From Virgibacillus_F sp049310925 (lineage in GTDB: Bacteria; Bacillota; Bacilli; Bacillales; Amphibacillaceae), in the NCBI RefSeq assembly GCF_049310925.1, contig NZ_JBMERP010000008.1, positions 19,961 to 83,960 on the forward strand: 64,000 bases of DNA, written 5' to 3'. Both the position numbers and the translations under genes were made by a program. Position 1 is the first letter of the stretch. Every line of letters begins with the position of its first letter. The notes beneath the pieces are model-generated. The model was not told the DNA's origin. It saw only the letters and a program-made list of their open reading frames with translations, and searched no databases. Shown piece by piece: positions 24,263-32,361 of the stretch.

Positions 24263-27200
24263 GCCAATCGACCTCCTTCAATCCTCTTATAACTGCAATT
24301 GTATCTCTTTGATGTCCAGTTGGACCATAGTAGTTAAATCCATAACTCAGTTGTGAATAGCCACCAATCATATGTGTTGGTTTTAACGATATTCGAGTTA
24401 CACTGTTATGCGTACCACCACGTTTTTTGTTGATTGCAGTTGCTGGTACACCTAATGTTCGATCCTGCGCATGATACATATACGCCATACCTTTTGGAAT
24501 TCGATAAGTCAGTACAACCCGAGCAGCTATAACTCCATTACGGTTATATACTTCAATCCAGTCGTTATCTTTAATGTCAATGGATGCACCATCCTCTTCA
24601 TTCATCCACACTGTCTGCCAACCTCTGAACAACGTTGACATATTTGTCGTATCTGTGAACATGGTGTGAATTCCCCATTTTTGATGAGGAGTTAAGTAAC
24701 GTACTGTGATTGATTTCCCATTGTTTTCTACTTCTTTTTCATTTTTTAAAAACGGTCCATGCGACAATGGTGGTAAATAAAGCGGTAACCCTTCACCAAA
24801 ATCAAGCATCATTTCATGGTCTAAATAAAAACTTTGTCTTCCTGTCAGTGTTCGCCATGGAATGTTGTATTCCGTATTAACCGTAAACGGCGAGTAGCGT
24901 CTGTTGTCCTTCTCAAGACCACTCCACACAGGAGTCGAAATAGCATGACGAGGTTGAACAGTTAAGTCATGTAAGGTAAAATCTTCTTCTTCACGTCCCT
25001 GTGCGATCTCAGCTAGCTTTTGACCGGTTTTGACTTCAAGGGATTTCCATCCAGCGACAGCTCTTTTCCCATTTGTTGCACCAGACATAAGCAGAATTGC
25101 ATCTATTGCCTGTTTATCGGTATACAAATCAGGATTTCCTTTACCGATTCCTTCTCTTTTTGAAACCCCAACACGGCTTAACAGTTCCTTGTAAACTGGT
25201 TCACCAGGGATAATAACTCCTTTTCCACCATAACCTTTCTTAATCTCAGGTCCTATTGTAGTCATTTGTTGATGTACGTTAGGGTAATCCCGCTTTACAA
25301 TTTGGAAGTTAGGCATTGTTTTTCCTGGAATTGCCTCGATTTCACCTTTGCGCCAATCCTTTATTTTCCCAAGTGGCTGCGCAATTTCACCTTTTGAATC
25401 ATGTCCAAGTGGTGTCATCATTAATTCTTCAGTTTCAGGCAAATGTTTTTCAGCAAGTTTAGAGAAAACCTTACCTATTTCACGAAAGGTATCCCAGTCA
25501 CTTTTTGCTTGCCATGGAGGTGAAATAGCTGCATTAAATGGATGAACAAACGGATGCATATCTGTACTACTGATATCGAATTTTTCATACCATGTTGCAG
25601 CAGGTAAAACAATATCAGAGAACAAACCTGAACTCGTCATTCTAAAATCGATACTAACCAGAAGGTCAACCTTCCCAGTTGGAGCCTCTGAATCTACCTT
25701 TACATTTTCAGGTTGCCATGAATTTTCAGTATCTCCCAGGATTTGGTTTTCCGACCCAATTAAATGCTTAGCGAAATACTCGTGTCCCTTTCCGCTATCA
25801 CCAAGTAAATTTGATCGCCAATTGAAAAATACTCTAGGGAAGTTCCTTGGATCGTCTGGATTTTCAATTGCCCATTCTAGCTTTTTGTCTTTTATCTGTT
25901 CTACTACATCATCAATAATTTCCTGATGATTCTTTGCCCCCCGTTCCTTACTTTCCTTCACGATATCTATTGAATTTTGAGTGAACTGTGGGAATGACGG
26001 TAACCAGCCGAGTCTTGCCGAAAGAGCATTGACGTCGGCTGGGTGCATAGAATTGTATTTCCCACCCCAACTTGATTGCTCCTGGTTTATTTCTGCTTCA
26101 TAACGAAATTGATCTGTTGCAAAGTAGAAAAACGACGTTCCGTTTTGCAATCGCTGTGGCTTTATCCAATCATTCGCAAATGCAACTTGTTGCCATCCTT
26201 CAAGTGGTCTTACTTTCTCCTGACCAACATAATGCGCCCATCCACCGCCATTAACTCCTTGTGAACCTGTCAGAAGTACAAGATTTAGTATACAACGGTA
26301 AATTTGATCACTATGATACCAGTGGTTCGTTCCACCACCCATTGCAATCATGGACTTCCCTTTTGTTCGTTCTGCATTGTCCGCAAATTCTCTGGCCACT
26401 TGAATGACCTGATTCTTATTGACTCCTGTAATACTTTCCTGCCAAGCTGGAGTATATGGTTTTGGATCATGATAATCAACTGGATAATCACCAGCTAGCC
26501 CTCTGCCAACGCCTGCATGTGCCATCATCAAATCATATACGGTTGTCACCTTAAGTAGTTTTCCATCTTTATCCTTAATATGTTTAACTGGTACTCCACG
26601 CCTAACCGATCCACCATTTGCCTGAGCAAAATCTGGAAAGCTTACCATCGCAGTTTCATCAGACTTTTTAATGAAGCTTAATTCTGGATCTATTAAACTT
26701 CCATCCTCTTTCTTTAACTCAAGGTTCCACTTTTTATCGTCGTCCCAACGAAAACCCTGGCTTCCATTCGGTGCTTCTACCTGGTTCGAATTATTATCCC
26801 AAACTAGTGTTTTCCATTCTCCTAAAATGTGATTATCATCTACATCTGTTGTACGTAGAAAGCGGTCAGAACGACAGTCATCATCTGTTTCATTTAATGT
26901 CACCAAAAATGGTAAATCCGTGAATCTTTTTGCGTAATCAATAAAGTAAGGTGTTTCTTTATCGACATAAAACTCCTTTAAAATTACATGCGTCATTGCC
27001 ATAGCAAGGGCCCCATCTGTACCTGCTCTAGCCGGCAGCCATATATCAGCAAACTTTTCATATTCTGCGTAATCTGGACTCACACCAACAACTTTTGTCC
27101 CATTGTACCTCGCCTCTACCATGAAATGAGCATCAGGCGTTCGGGTTTGAGGTAAATTTGTGCCCCAAATGATGAAGTATTTCGCATTATACCAGTCAGC

Positions 27201-27929
27201 ACTCTCAGGAACGTCAGTCTGCTCTCCCCACACTTGTGGAGATGCTGGTGGTAGGTCAGCATACCAATCATAAAAACTTAAAATGGTACCACCGATTAGA
27301 GACAGAAATCGTGTTCCTGCTGCATAACTCACCATCGACATTGCCGGAATTGGACTAAACCCTACAACACGGTCGGGACCATATTTTTTAATCGTGTAAA
27401 TGGAAGCACTGGCAATAATCTCACAAGTTTCCTGCCAACTCGCGCGAACAAACCCACCTTTTCCTCTAGCGCTAACATACTTTGCTCGTTTTTCTGGATC
27501 ATTTGTAATGTTCTCCCATGCTTCAACAGGATCAAATCCCTGTTCCCGCTCGGCTTTCCATAAATTGAACAGTTCTCCTCTTATGTACGGGTATTTCACT
27601 CTAATAGGACTGTATGTATACCAGGAAAAACTTGCCCCTCTTGGACAGCCACGTGGTTCATATTCCGGAAAGTCATCTCCGGTTGTAGGATAATCAGTCT
27701 GCTGTGTTTCTGAAGTTATTATTCCATCCTTCACATAGACTTTCCAGCTGCAGGATCCTGTACAATTGACACCATGTGTAGATCGGACAACTTTATCATA
27801 CTGCCAACGCTTACGGTAGATATCCTCTGCATCTCTTGGGCGTGTACTTTCCTCAGTCCAACCATCGTTAATTATCTCGCCTTTTCTCAAATGCTTTAAC
27901 GTTTGAAATAGTTTGTTATTTTTTCCCAC
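24252..27929 (-). CDS. narG: Respiratory nitrate reductase alpha subunit, molybdenum catalytic chain
   Basis: 1225 residues, the usual length of NarG. The N-terminus has H52, C56 and C60 (HGVNCTGSC) and a later Cys in RGCPRGASFSW, the His-Cys3 ligands of the FS0 cluster. YKVVGVSPDYAEYEKFADIWLPARAGTDGALAMAM-type motifs of the bis-MGD binding fold follow. No twin-arginine signal is present, so the active site faces the cytoplasm. It reduces nitrate to nitrite. The start overlaps the preceding small gene by 14 nt. Expression should depend on the FNR promoter at 29061-29103, and its cofactor on the nearby mobA and moaA. Confidence 0.96.
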   Translation of the reverse strand: MGKNNKLFQTLKHLRKGEIINDGWTEESTRPRDAEDIYRKRWQYDKVVRSTHGVNCTGSCSWKVYVKDGIITSETQQTDYPTTGDDFPEYEPRGCPRGASFSWYTYSPIRVKYPYIRGELFNLWKAEREQGFDPVEAWENITNDPEKRAKYVSARGKGGFVRASWQETCEIIASASIYTIKKYGPDRVVGFSPIPAMSMVSYAAGTRFLSLIGGTILSFYDWYADLPPASPQVWGEQTDVPESADWYNAKYFIIWGTNLPQTRTPDAHFMVEARYNGTKVVGVSPDYAEYEKFADIWLPARAGTDGALAMAMTHVILKEFYVDKETPYFIDYAKRFTDLPFLVTLNETDDDCRSDRFLRTTDVDDNHILGEWKTLVWDNNSNQVEAPNGSQGFRWDDDKKWNLELKKEDGSLIDPELSFIKKSDETAMVSFPDFAQANGGSVRRGVPVKHIKDKDGKLLKVTTVYDLMMAHAGVGRGLAGDYPVDYHDPKPYTPAWQESITGVNKNQVIQVAREFADNAERTKGKSMIAMGGGTNHWYHSDQIYRCILNLVLLTGSQGVNGGGWAHYVGQEKVRPLEGWQQVAFANDWIKPQRLQNGTSFFYFATDQFRYEAEINQEQSSWGGKYNSMHPADVNALSARLGWLPSFPQFTQNSIDIVKESKERGAKNHQEIIDDVVEQIKDKKLEWAIENPDDPRNFPRVFFNWRSNLLGDSGKGHEYFAKHLIGSENQILGDTENSWQPENVKVDSEAPTGKVDLLVSIDFRMTSSGLFSDIVLPAATWYEKFDISSTDMHPFVHPFNAAISPPWQAKSDWDTFREIGKVFSKLAEKHLPETEELMMTPLGHDSKGEIAQPLGKIKDWRKGEIEAIPGKTMPNFQIVKRDYPNVHQQMTTIGPEIKKGYGGKGVIIPGEPVYKELLSRVGVSKREGIGKGNPDLYTDKQAIDAILLMSGATNGKRAVAGWKSLEVKTGQKLAEIAQGREEEDFTLHDLTVQPRHAISTPVWSGLEKDNRRYSPFTVNTEYNIPWRTLTGRQSFYLDHEMMLDFGEGLPLYLPPLSHGPFLKNEKEVENNGKSITVRYLTPHQKWGIHTMFTDTTNMSTLFRGWQTVWMNEEDGASIDIKDNDWIEVYNRNGVIAARVVLTYRIPKGMAYMYHAQDRTLGVPATAINKKRGGTHNSVTRISLKPTHMIGGYSQLSYGFNYYGPTGHQRDTIAVIRGLKEVDWLED

Positions 27930-28206
27930 CGTTTATGCCATTCCCTTCGAATAAAGCTTCAATTGGATTAAACCGTTCACCCATAATTCGAAAACTACCA
28001 GATCCCTCTTCCAATTCTTCAAGAAAGATCCTCAAGCTTGGAGCATTAGCTGCAACTAATATTAATCGCTCTAACGTATCTAGTTCCTTCATTTGGTAAA
28101 TAGCATCGATTATACCAGTAGATAAATCACCAAACCGCATTCGCAGTATTGCAATTAAGTCTTCACGGTCCTGAACAAAATTTGCATCATCCTCAAATGA
28201 AAACAT
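27916..28206 (-). CDS. Small unknown protein, third leader gene of the nar operon
   Basis: 96 residues, acidic, no membrane helix. LIAILRMRFGDLSTGIIDAIYQMKELDTLERLILVAANAPSLRIFLEEL resembles the small helical domain (DUF4351-like) often found at the C-terminus of Rpn/PD-(D/E)XK proteins, but here it stands alone without a nuclease. I do not recognise a function. The ribosome binding site GGGAGGGGAATTTA and the 14-nt overlap with narG show that it is translated and coupled to narG. A role in NarG assembly or regulation is an inference from position only. Confidence 0.75.
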   Translation of the reverse strand: MFSFEDDANFVQDREDLIAILRMRFGDLSTGIIDAIYQMKELDTLERLILVAANAPSLRIFLEELEEGSGSFRIMGERFNPIEALFEGNGINGGKK

Positions 28207-28224
28207 TAAATTCCCCTCCCACTT

Positions 28225-28542
28225 TTACATTTTAATCATTTTGTAGTAATCAGCAATCATCGCTTGCTTACACGTTTCTCCAATATTTTTAATAAACTCG
28301 GTTACATTATTGTCCTCATTTTCGATTGACTCAAAAGAAAAAAATACAGACTCCTTGTGGGAAAAATCATTACCGAATCGAATAAGCAGCTGATATCCAG
28401 TTTCCTTTTCAGTAGCATTCGCTTGGATATCATAAGGATGGATATGTACTTTTTCCAATTCTGTCACAAGAAGACTGTATAATTGAGGTGATACTGATCT
28501 TAAAGAACGTTCGGATTGGTTTTCTTTTTCCTCAGAGACCAT
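28225..28542 (-). CDS. Small unknown protein, second leader gene of the nar operon
   Basis: 105 residues, soluble. Its N-terminal third is charged and likely flexible (MVSEEKENQSERSLRSV). The rest alternates strands and helices (TGYQLLIRFGNDF, VFFSFESIENEDNN, FIKNIGETCKQAMIADYYKMIKM). I do not recognise a family. Start: ATG at 28542, 6 nt after GGAGGG; an in-frame TTG at 28548 directly abuts that site. It lies 18 nt downstream of the first leader gene and 18 nt before the third, so all three belong to the nar transcript. Confidence 0.72.
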   Translation of the reverse strand: MVSEEKENQSERSLRSVSPQLYSLLVTELEKVHIHPYDIQANATEKETGYQLLIRFGNDFSHKESVFFSFESIENEDNNVTEFIKNIGETCKQAMIADYYKMIKM

Positions 28543-28564
28543 GTGCAACCCTCCAATTTATTGA

Positions 28565-28981
28565 TTAATGGTTTGGAAGTAATTTTTCTTCCTCCTGATT
28601 ATGAAGCAAATCTACCAGGATTAAGGCTTGAAACCGCTGAACTACTTTATCACTTACCCCTTCATCATCCAGTAGTTCTTTAATTTCATTAACTAACATT
28701 CTTAAAAGATTATGATCACGTGTTAATGAAATAATAGAATCCTCTAACTCGGGAGAATAATTAGTTAATTCTTTATATAGTCCCTCTTCCTCAGATTCAG
28801 CGTGTTGTAAAGTTCTGGTTTCCCAGTGTTCAACAGCAACAAATGCTACCTCTAAGGCCTTGTCAAGTTGATCATTCGCTACCAGATGATCAAGTAGTTC
28901 TGTGAGTTCCGTTGCTTCAACTAATGCAGCTTCATGAATAGCAGAGTGACTGTCTATACTCTTTAATGCTGGTCCTGACAA
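28565..28981 (-). CDS. Hemerythrin-like (HHE) protein, first gene of the nar operon
   Basis: 138 residues, all helical. The hemerythrin-type ligands are spaced as IHEAALVEA, HWETRTLQHAESEEEGLYKE, LTRDHNLLRMLVNEI and DLLHNQEEEKLLPN, which could hold a di-iron centre. Such proteins bind oxygen or nitric oxide or protect Fe-S sites. First gene after the FNR promoter, so it is made with nitrate reductase. Start: TTG after AGGAAGGATTTAAT. It may act as an NO or O2 scavenger for the Fe-S enzyme, a task related to that of ric, but this is inferred. Confidence 0.78.
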   Translation of the reverse strand: MSGPALKSIDSHSAIHEAALVEATELTELLDHLVANDQLDKALEVAFVAVEHWETRTLQHAESEEEGLYKELTNYSPELEDSIISLTRDHNLLRMLVNEIKELLDDEGVSDKVVQRFQALILVDLLHNQEEEKLLPNH

Positions 28982-29060
28982 ATTAAATCCTTCCTTTCTA
29001 CATTGTATTATGTGTTTAAAGTGGTAATTTTATCCCATTTCACTAATATCTGACACACAT

Positions 29061-29103
29061 ATTGTACCGAAGTCAGACAACTAAGGATGTGATATTGGTC
29101 ACA
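29061..29103 (-). promoter_or_regulatory. FNR-dependent promoter of the nar operon
   Basis: On the minus strand TGTGACCAATATCACA (29103-29088), a perfect consensus, then 21 nt, then TACAAT as a -10 (29066-29061). The predicted start is near 29054, with a leader of about 70 nt before the HHE gene. Confidence 0.85.
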
Positions 29104-29116
29104 CCCTATTTAGGGT
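29103..29116. promoter_or_regulatory. Second palindrome upstream of the nar promoter
   Basis: ACCCTA-TT-TAGGGT, a perfect palindrome touching the outer edge of the FNR box and centred near -55. Possibly the site of a second regulator, such as a nitrate-responsive one. Confidence 0.45.
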
Positions 29117-29135
29117 ATTGTGTCTTTTGCCACAA

Positions 29136-29180
29136 AGAAATCACCCTAGTGCTCAAAGACAGTGCACTAGGGTGATTTCT
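29136..29180 (-). terminator. Long hairpin after moaA
   Basis: A perfect 17-bp stem (arms 29136-29152 and 29164-29180) with an 11-nt loop, just after the moaA stop. The minus-strand trailer is TTTGTGGC, so the T-run is short. Confidence 0.65.
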
Positions 29181-29187
29181 ACAAATG

Positions 29188-30219
29188 TTACCCACCGATG
29201 TAGGACATTTCAATTTTTTGTTTTTTTCTTTCATTTACTGTTTCCGTTGTTCTGATTTCAGAATATCTGTCGCTTCTATTTCCCCATGTCTGGCTGACTA
29301 TTTCCTCCAAATCAAGATTGCTCGCACCGTTTCGAAGAGGTGTATGAATATCTGTTCCTGCTACCGCAAACAGGCATGTATAAATTTTTCCGTCAGCGGA
29401 TAAACGCGCCCTTGTACAAGATGAGCAAAAAGGTGCAGTTATAGAAGAAATAATTCCGTACTGATCTCCGGTTTCTGTGTTTCGATACAGCGTTGCGACC
29501 TCTCCATAATAATTTGGGTCAACTGGTTCTAAAGTCATTTCACTTTGAAGCGTTTCAAGTATCTCTTTCTTTGATATAACATCATCTAACTTCCAACCAT
29601 TGGAACTACCTACGTCCATGAACTCGATGAACCGTAATATTATGCTACTTCCCTGGAACATCCGGGCGACTGGTAAAATATCATGTTCGTTAACCCCTCG
29701 TTTTACTAGCATGTTAACTTTCACCTCAAGGCCGGCAGCCTGAGCAGCATCAATTCCATCTAGCACCGTTTGAACTTTTACTCCCTTACCATTAATTTCA
29801 CCGAACTTTTCATCGTCTAAAGAATCCAAACTTATGGTAACGCGGTCTAATCCAGCTTCTTTTAACTTAGCTGCTTTCTTAGGCAATAGACTACCATTAG
29901 TAGTCATAGCTATATCTTTTATTTCTGGAATATCGGAGAGCTTCTTAATTAAATGCTCCAAATCTCGTCGCATCAAAGGTTCTCCACCAGTAATACGGAT
30001 TTTGCTTACTCCAAGCTTTGCAAAGGTTTGGGCAACTCTTGTTATTTCTTCAAAACTAAGAAGTTCTTTTTTCTGTAAAAAGGGATAGTCCGCTCCGAAC
30101 ACCTCAGCAGGCATGCAATACGTACAACGGAAGTTACAGCGATCCGTTACAGAAATTCGTAAATCCTGAAGTGGTCGATTAAATTTGTCAGTAACAGCTA
30201 AATTCTTTTCTCTATTCAT
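29188..30219 (-). CDS. moaA: GTP 3',8-cyclase, molybdopterin synthesis
   Basis: 343 residues. The radical-SAM motif CNFRCTYCMPAE (CxxxCxxC, near residue 28) is followed by RITGGEPLMRRDL. The second cluster site is SSCTRARLSADGKIYTC. The C-terminal double glycine (MSYIGG) needed for activity is present. It catalyses the first step of molybdenum-cofactor synthesis with MoaC. The ATG follows AGGAGGAGTCGATCAG. A perfect FNR box with the same spacing as in the nar operon lies upstream. moaC, moaD, moaE and moeA are not in this window. Confidence 0.95.
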   Translation of the reverse strand: MNREKNLAVTDKFNRPLQDLRISVTDRCNFRCTYCMPAEVFGADYPFLQKKELLSFEEITRVAQTFAKLGVSKIRITGGEPLMRRDLEHLIKKLSDIPEIKDIAMTTNGSLLPKKAAKLKEAGLDRVTISLDSLDDEKFGEINGKGVKVQTVLDGIDAAQAAGLEVKVNMLVKRGVNEHDILPVARMFQGSSIILRFIEFMDVGSSNGWKLDDVISKKEILETLQSEMTLEPVDPNYYGEVATLYRNTETGDQYGIISSITAPFCSSCTRARLSADGKIYTCLFAVAGTDIHTPLRNGASNLDLEEIVSQTWGNRSDRYSEIRTTETVNERKKQKIEMSYIGG

Positions 30220-30309
30220 CTGATCGACTCCTCCTATTATATATAGACACTATTTTCATTATTATGTGGGATTTATTTTAGTTTTAGTAAAAACTTAACT
30301 TATAACGCC

Positions 30310-30352
30310 ATATTAATTCATTCCGTACTTTCTTGTTGTGATTTTTTTCACA
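30310..30352 (-). promoter_or_regulatory. FNR-dependent promoter of moaA
   Basis: On the minus strand TGTGAAAAAAATCACA (30352-30337), then 21 nt, then TAATAT (30315-30310). The geometry matches that of the nar and ric promoters exactly. Confidence 0.82.
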
Positions 30353-30379
30353 CCCAACGAAAATGTGTCTTTAGATATG

Positions 30380-31147
30380 TTAACTCCATACTGCTTTAGC
30401 TTTTATTATAAATCTGTGCTGTTTCACTTCAAAATAACCAGAGGATTGGATTAATTGATGTATTTGATATAACTCTTTTTCATATCTATTAATACTAAAA
30501 TCAGGGACCTGCCATGGAATAGCTTTTAAATAATATACTAAAGCACCAATATCGTAAAAGCGTTGCACTGGAAATTCTTCTTTACCATAGAGAAACTCAA
30601 AAAAGTGATTCTTGAGCTCAGTTTCTGCTACTTCCATATTCCAATTTAGGAAGTCTTCATTTATTGTTGTCCCAAGATATTTGTTAATATCAGAACAATT
30701 ACTTCCGCCAACCTGTTGCGTAAGAAAAATACCGTCTTCTCGGACAATCCTTCTAACTTCATTTGGTGAATATGCCGCATGTTTGTTTACAATAAAATCA
30801 AATTGGTTTTTTTCGAAAGGAAGATTTGTGTCATCTTTAATAGGGAAAACCCCAACACCTAGTGGCTCCAACCTATTTCTAGCTATTCGTATATTAGGTT
30901 CATAGGCTTCTGTTGCACAAACTTTATCCGGAAAGGGTCTTAGCATTGACAAAAATTCACCACCGCCAGTTCCCATATCTAACATAGACTTAGCGCTATG
31001 CATTAATGATTTTACCATACTTCCATAGGACCATGAAAGCAACTCACTACCCATACGGCCTGTTTCCGAGATGTAAGAAAAGTCCCACCCTTCAAAGCGT
31101 TGGTCAATTGCTTCAAGATAACTTGAGAAAAGCTGGTCTTCTTTCAT
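30380..31147 (-). CDS. SAM-dependent methyltransferase, substrate unknown
   Basis: 255 residues, class I methyltransferase fold. Motif I is SMLDMGTGGGEFL (near residue 55), then CATEAYEPNI for the acidic ribose-binding residue, LPFEKNQFDFIVNKHAAY, and a REDGIFLTQQVGG strand. This is the Methyltransf_11 type; the C-terminal half gives no clue to the substrate. The ATG follows TTGGGAGTGAGCG. The DUF1801 gene lies 35 nt upstream on the same strand, so the two are probably co-transcribed. Confidence 0.75.
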   Translation of the reverse strand: MKEDQLFSSYLEAIDQRFEGWDFSYISETGRMGSELLSWSYGSMVKSLMHSAKSMLDMGTGGGEFLSMLRPFPDKVCATEAYEPNIRIARNRLEPLGVGVFPIKDDTNLPFEKNQFDFIVNKHAAYSPNEVRRIVREDGIFLTQQVGGSNCSDINKYLGTTINEDFLNWNMEVAETELKNHFFEFLYGKEEFPVQRFYDIGALVYYLKAIPWQVPDFSINRYEKELYQIHQLIQSSGYFEVKQHRFIIKAKAVWS

Positions 31148-31182
31148 TCGCTCACTCCCAAAACTGATTATTTTTAGTGGAA

Positions 31183-31605
31183 TTAGTTGTCTGGATAAGT
31201 TTTTTTCAAAAAAGTTATGGATTGATCTATCAATGCTGTTAAAATATCTTCGTTAATATCTGCTACTTTGTTTATATACACACAGGCTTTTCCAGTAGTA
31301 TGTTTACCAAATTCGCCTAATAATTTCTCTCTTTCCTCATCACCTGTCGCAAAGTATAAACTTATTTTTGCTTTTCTGGGTGAAAACCCAACAAGTGGGG
31401 CATCACCCTCGTGACCTGACGCGTATTTATAGTGATAAGACCCAAATCCAATAATACTTGCCCCCCACATCTTCGCCTCATGTCCAGTTGTTTCTGTGAA
31501 TATGTTTAACAATTCATAGGCATCTTCGCGTTTTTTTACGCTATCAACATTTTCTATGAATTCAATTACACTGTGATCAGTTTCTTTCGTTTTTTGTTCA
31601 TACAC
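31183..31605 (-). CDS. DUF1801 (YdhG-like) protein
   Basis: About 140 residues. REDAYELLNIFTETTGHEAKMWGASIIGFGSYHYKYASG and GFSPRKAKISLYF are typical of DUF1801, a small fold with no established activity. Start: GTG at 31605 after AGGAGTGAGGCTACT. An in-frame TTG at 31638 has no ribosome binding site and is less likely. Confidence 0.78.
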   Translation of the reverse strand: MYEQKTKETDHSVIEFIENVDSVKKREDAYELLNIFTETTGHEAKMWGASIIGFGSYHYKYASGHEGDAPLVGFSPRKAKISLYFATGDEEREKLLGEFGKHTTGKACVYINKVADINEDILTALIDQSITFLKKTYPDN

Positions 31606-31644
31606 AGTAGCCTCACTCCTAATATGATTGAATTTCAAATTGGT

Positions 31645-31821
31645 TCATTCATCCCGATTCTTGTCCTTTGTTTTTTTGCTTGCTGCCCAAAAAGCCAAAA
31701 TCACCAATGGGATGGCAATGAAAAACGAGATATTAATATGGCTTTGTGTTAACATCGCCAGAAACAAAAGCCCTGCTATTCCTATTATTATGTATAAACA
31801 CCCACGTCCAAACGTCTCCAT
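31645..31821 (-). CDS. Small two-helix membrane protein
   Basis: 58 residues: METFGRGCLYIIIGIAGLLF..., two hydrophobic helices (about 8-24 and 30-47) and a charged tail (ASKKTKDKNRDE). The ribosome binding site GGAGGTGGATAAATA precedes the ATG. Family unknown. First described here from the sequence; it is below the size limit of many gene finders. It lies between the DUF1801 gene and another small membrane gene on the same strand. Confidence 0.68.
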   Translation of the reverse strand: METFGRGCLYIIIGIAGLLFLAMLTQSHINISFFIAIPLVILAFWAASKKTKDKNRDE

Positions 31822-31863
31822 TATTTATCCACCTCCATTTACATATCGGTAAACATCCATTGT

Positions 31864-32127
31864 CTAATCCCTGAGTCTCAAAATTAAAACAACAACACCT
31901 GCTATCCCTATCATAGATGAAATGATTGACTTAAATATCCATCCGTTCTGCAATCCTTCTATTACGCAAACCCTGACTTTTTGAAATAAAGAAGCTTCCG
32001 GGACCCAATCTATAACTTCACCAATGCCAAATAAGTTAGGCAAACTAATGATTACATAAGAGAAAGCGAAAACAATTAAAAACCATTTAACAATAAATAT
32101 CCTGTTTCGCCTCCCATCAATTTTCAA
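31864..32127 (-). CDS. Small membrane protein, unknown family
   Basis: Up to 87 residues: a basic N-terminus (KIDGRRNRIFIVKW), helix 1 (about 15-32), an amphipathic middle (VIDWVPEASLFQKVRVCVIEGLQNG) and helix 2 (about 65-83). I do not recognise it. The start is odd: the only standard in-frame codon is TTG at 32127, without a good ribosome binding site. A strong GGGAGG lies inside the frame 9 nt before an ATA codon (residue 10). Confidence 0.6.
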   Translation of the reverse strand: MKIDGRRNRIFIVKWFLIVFAFSYVIISLPNLFGIGEVIDWVPEASLFQKVRVCVIEGLQNGWIFKSIISSMIGIAGVVVLILRLRD

Positions 32128-32141
32128 TCAGGTTATCCAGT

Positions 32142-32315
32142 CTACACAACCCAAACTAAAAGAGCAGTTATAACTATACTTTCTAGAAACAGAATAGCAA
32201 AGTTCTTTTTTCTGCTAACTTCCTTATTAGATGAGAAAGCCCTAAATATAAAACCAATTATTCCTACTATTATAAAAGTCACCACAAACGTGAGAGAGAC
32301 CATTAATAATTGCAT
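32142..32315 (-). CDS. Small two-helix membrane protein
   Basis: 57 residues: MQLLMVSLTFVVTFIIVGII..., then a basic loop (FRAFSSNKEVSRKKN) and a second helix (FAILFLESIVITALLVWVV) ending at the stop. CGGAGGTTAATACGA precedes the ATG, a convincing ribosome binding site. Family unknown. It is first of three small membrane genes in a row (32315 down to 31645). Confidence 0.65.
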   Translation of the reverse strand: MQLLMVSLTFVVTFIIVGIIGFIFRAFSSNKEVSRKKNFAILFLESIVITALLVWVV

Positions 32316-32361
32316 TCGTATTAACCTCCGTAAAAGTATTTACCTTTTTAAGTTTATGCTA

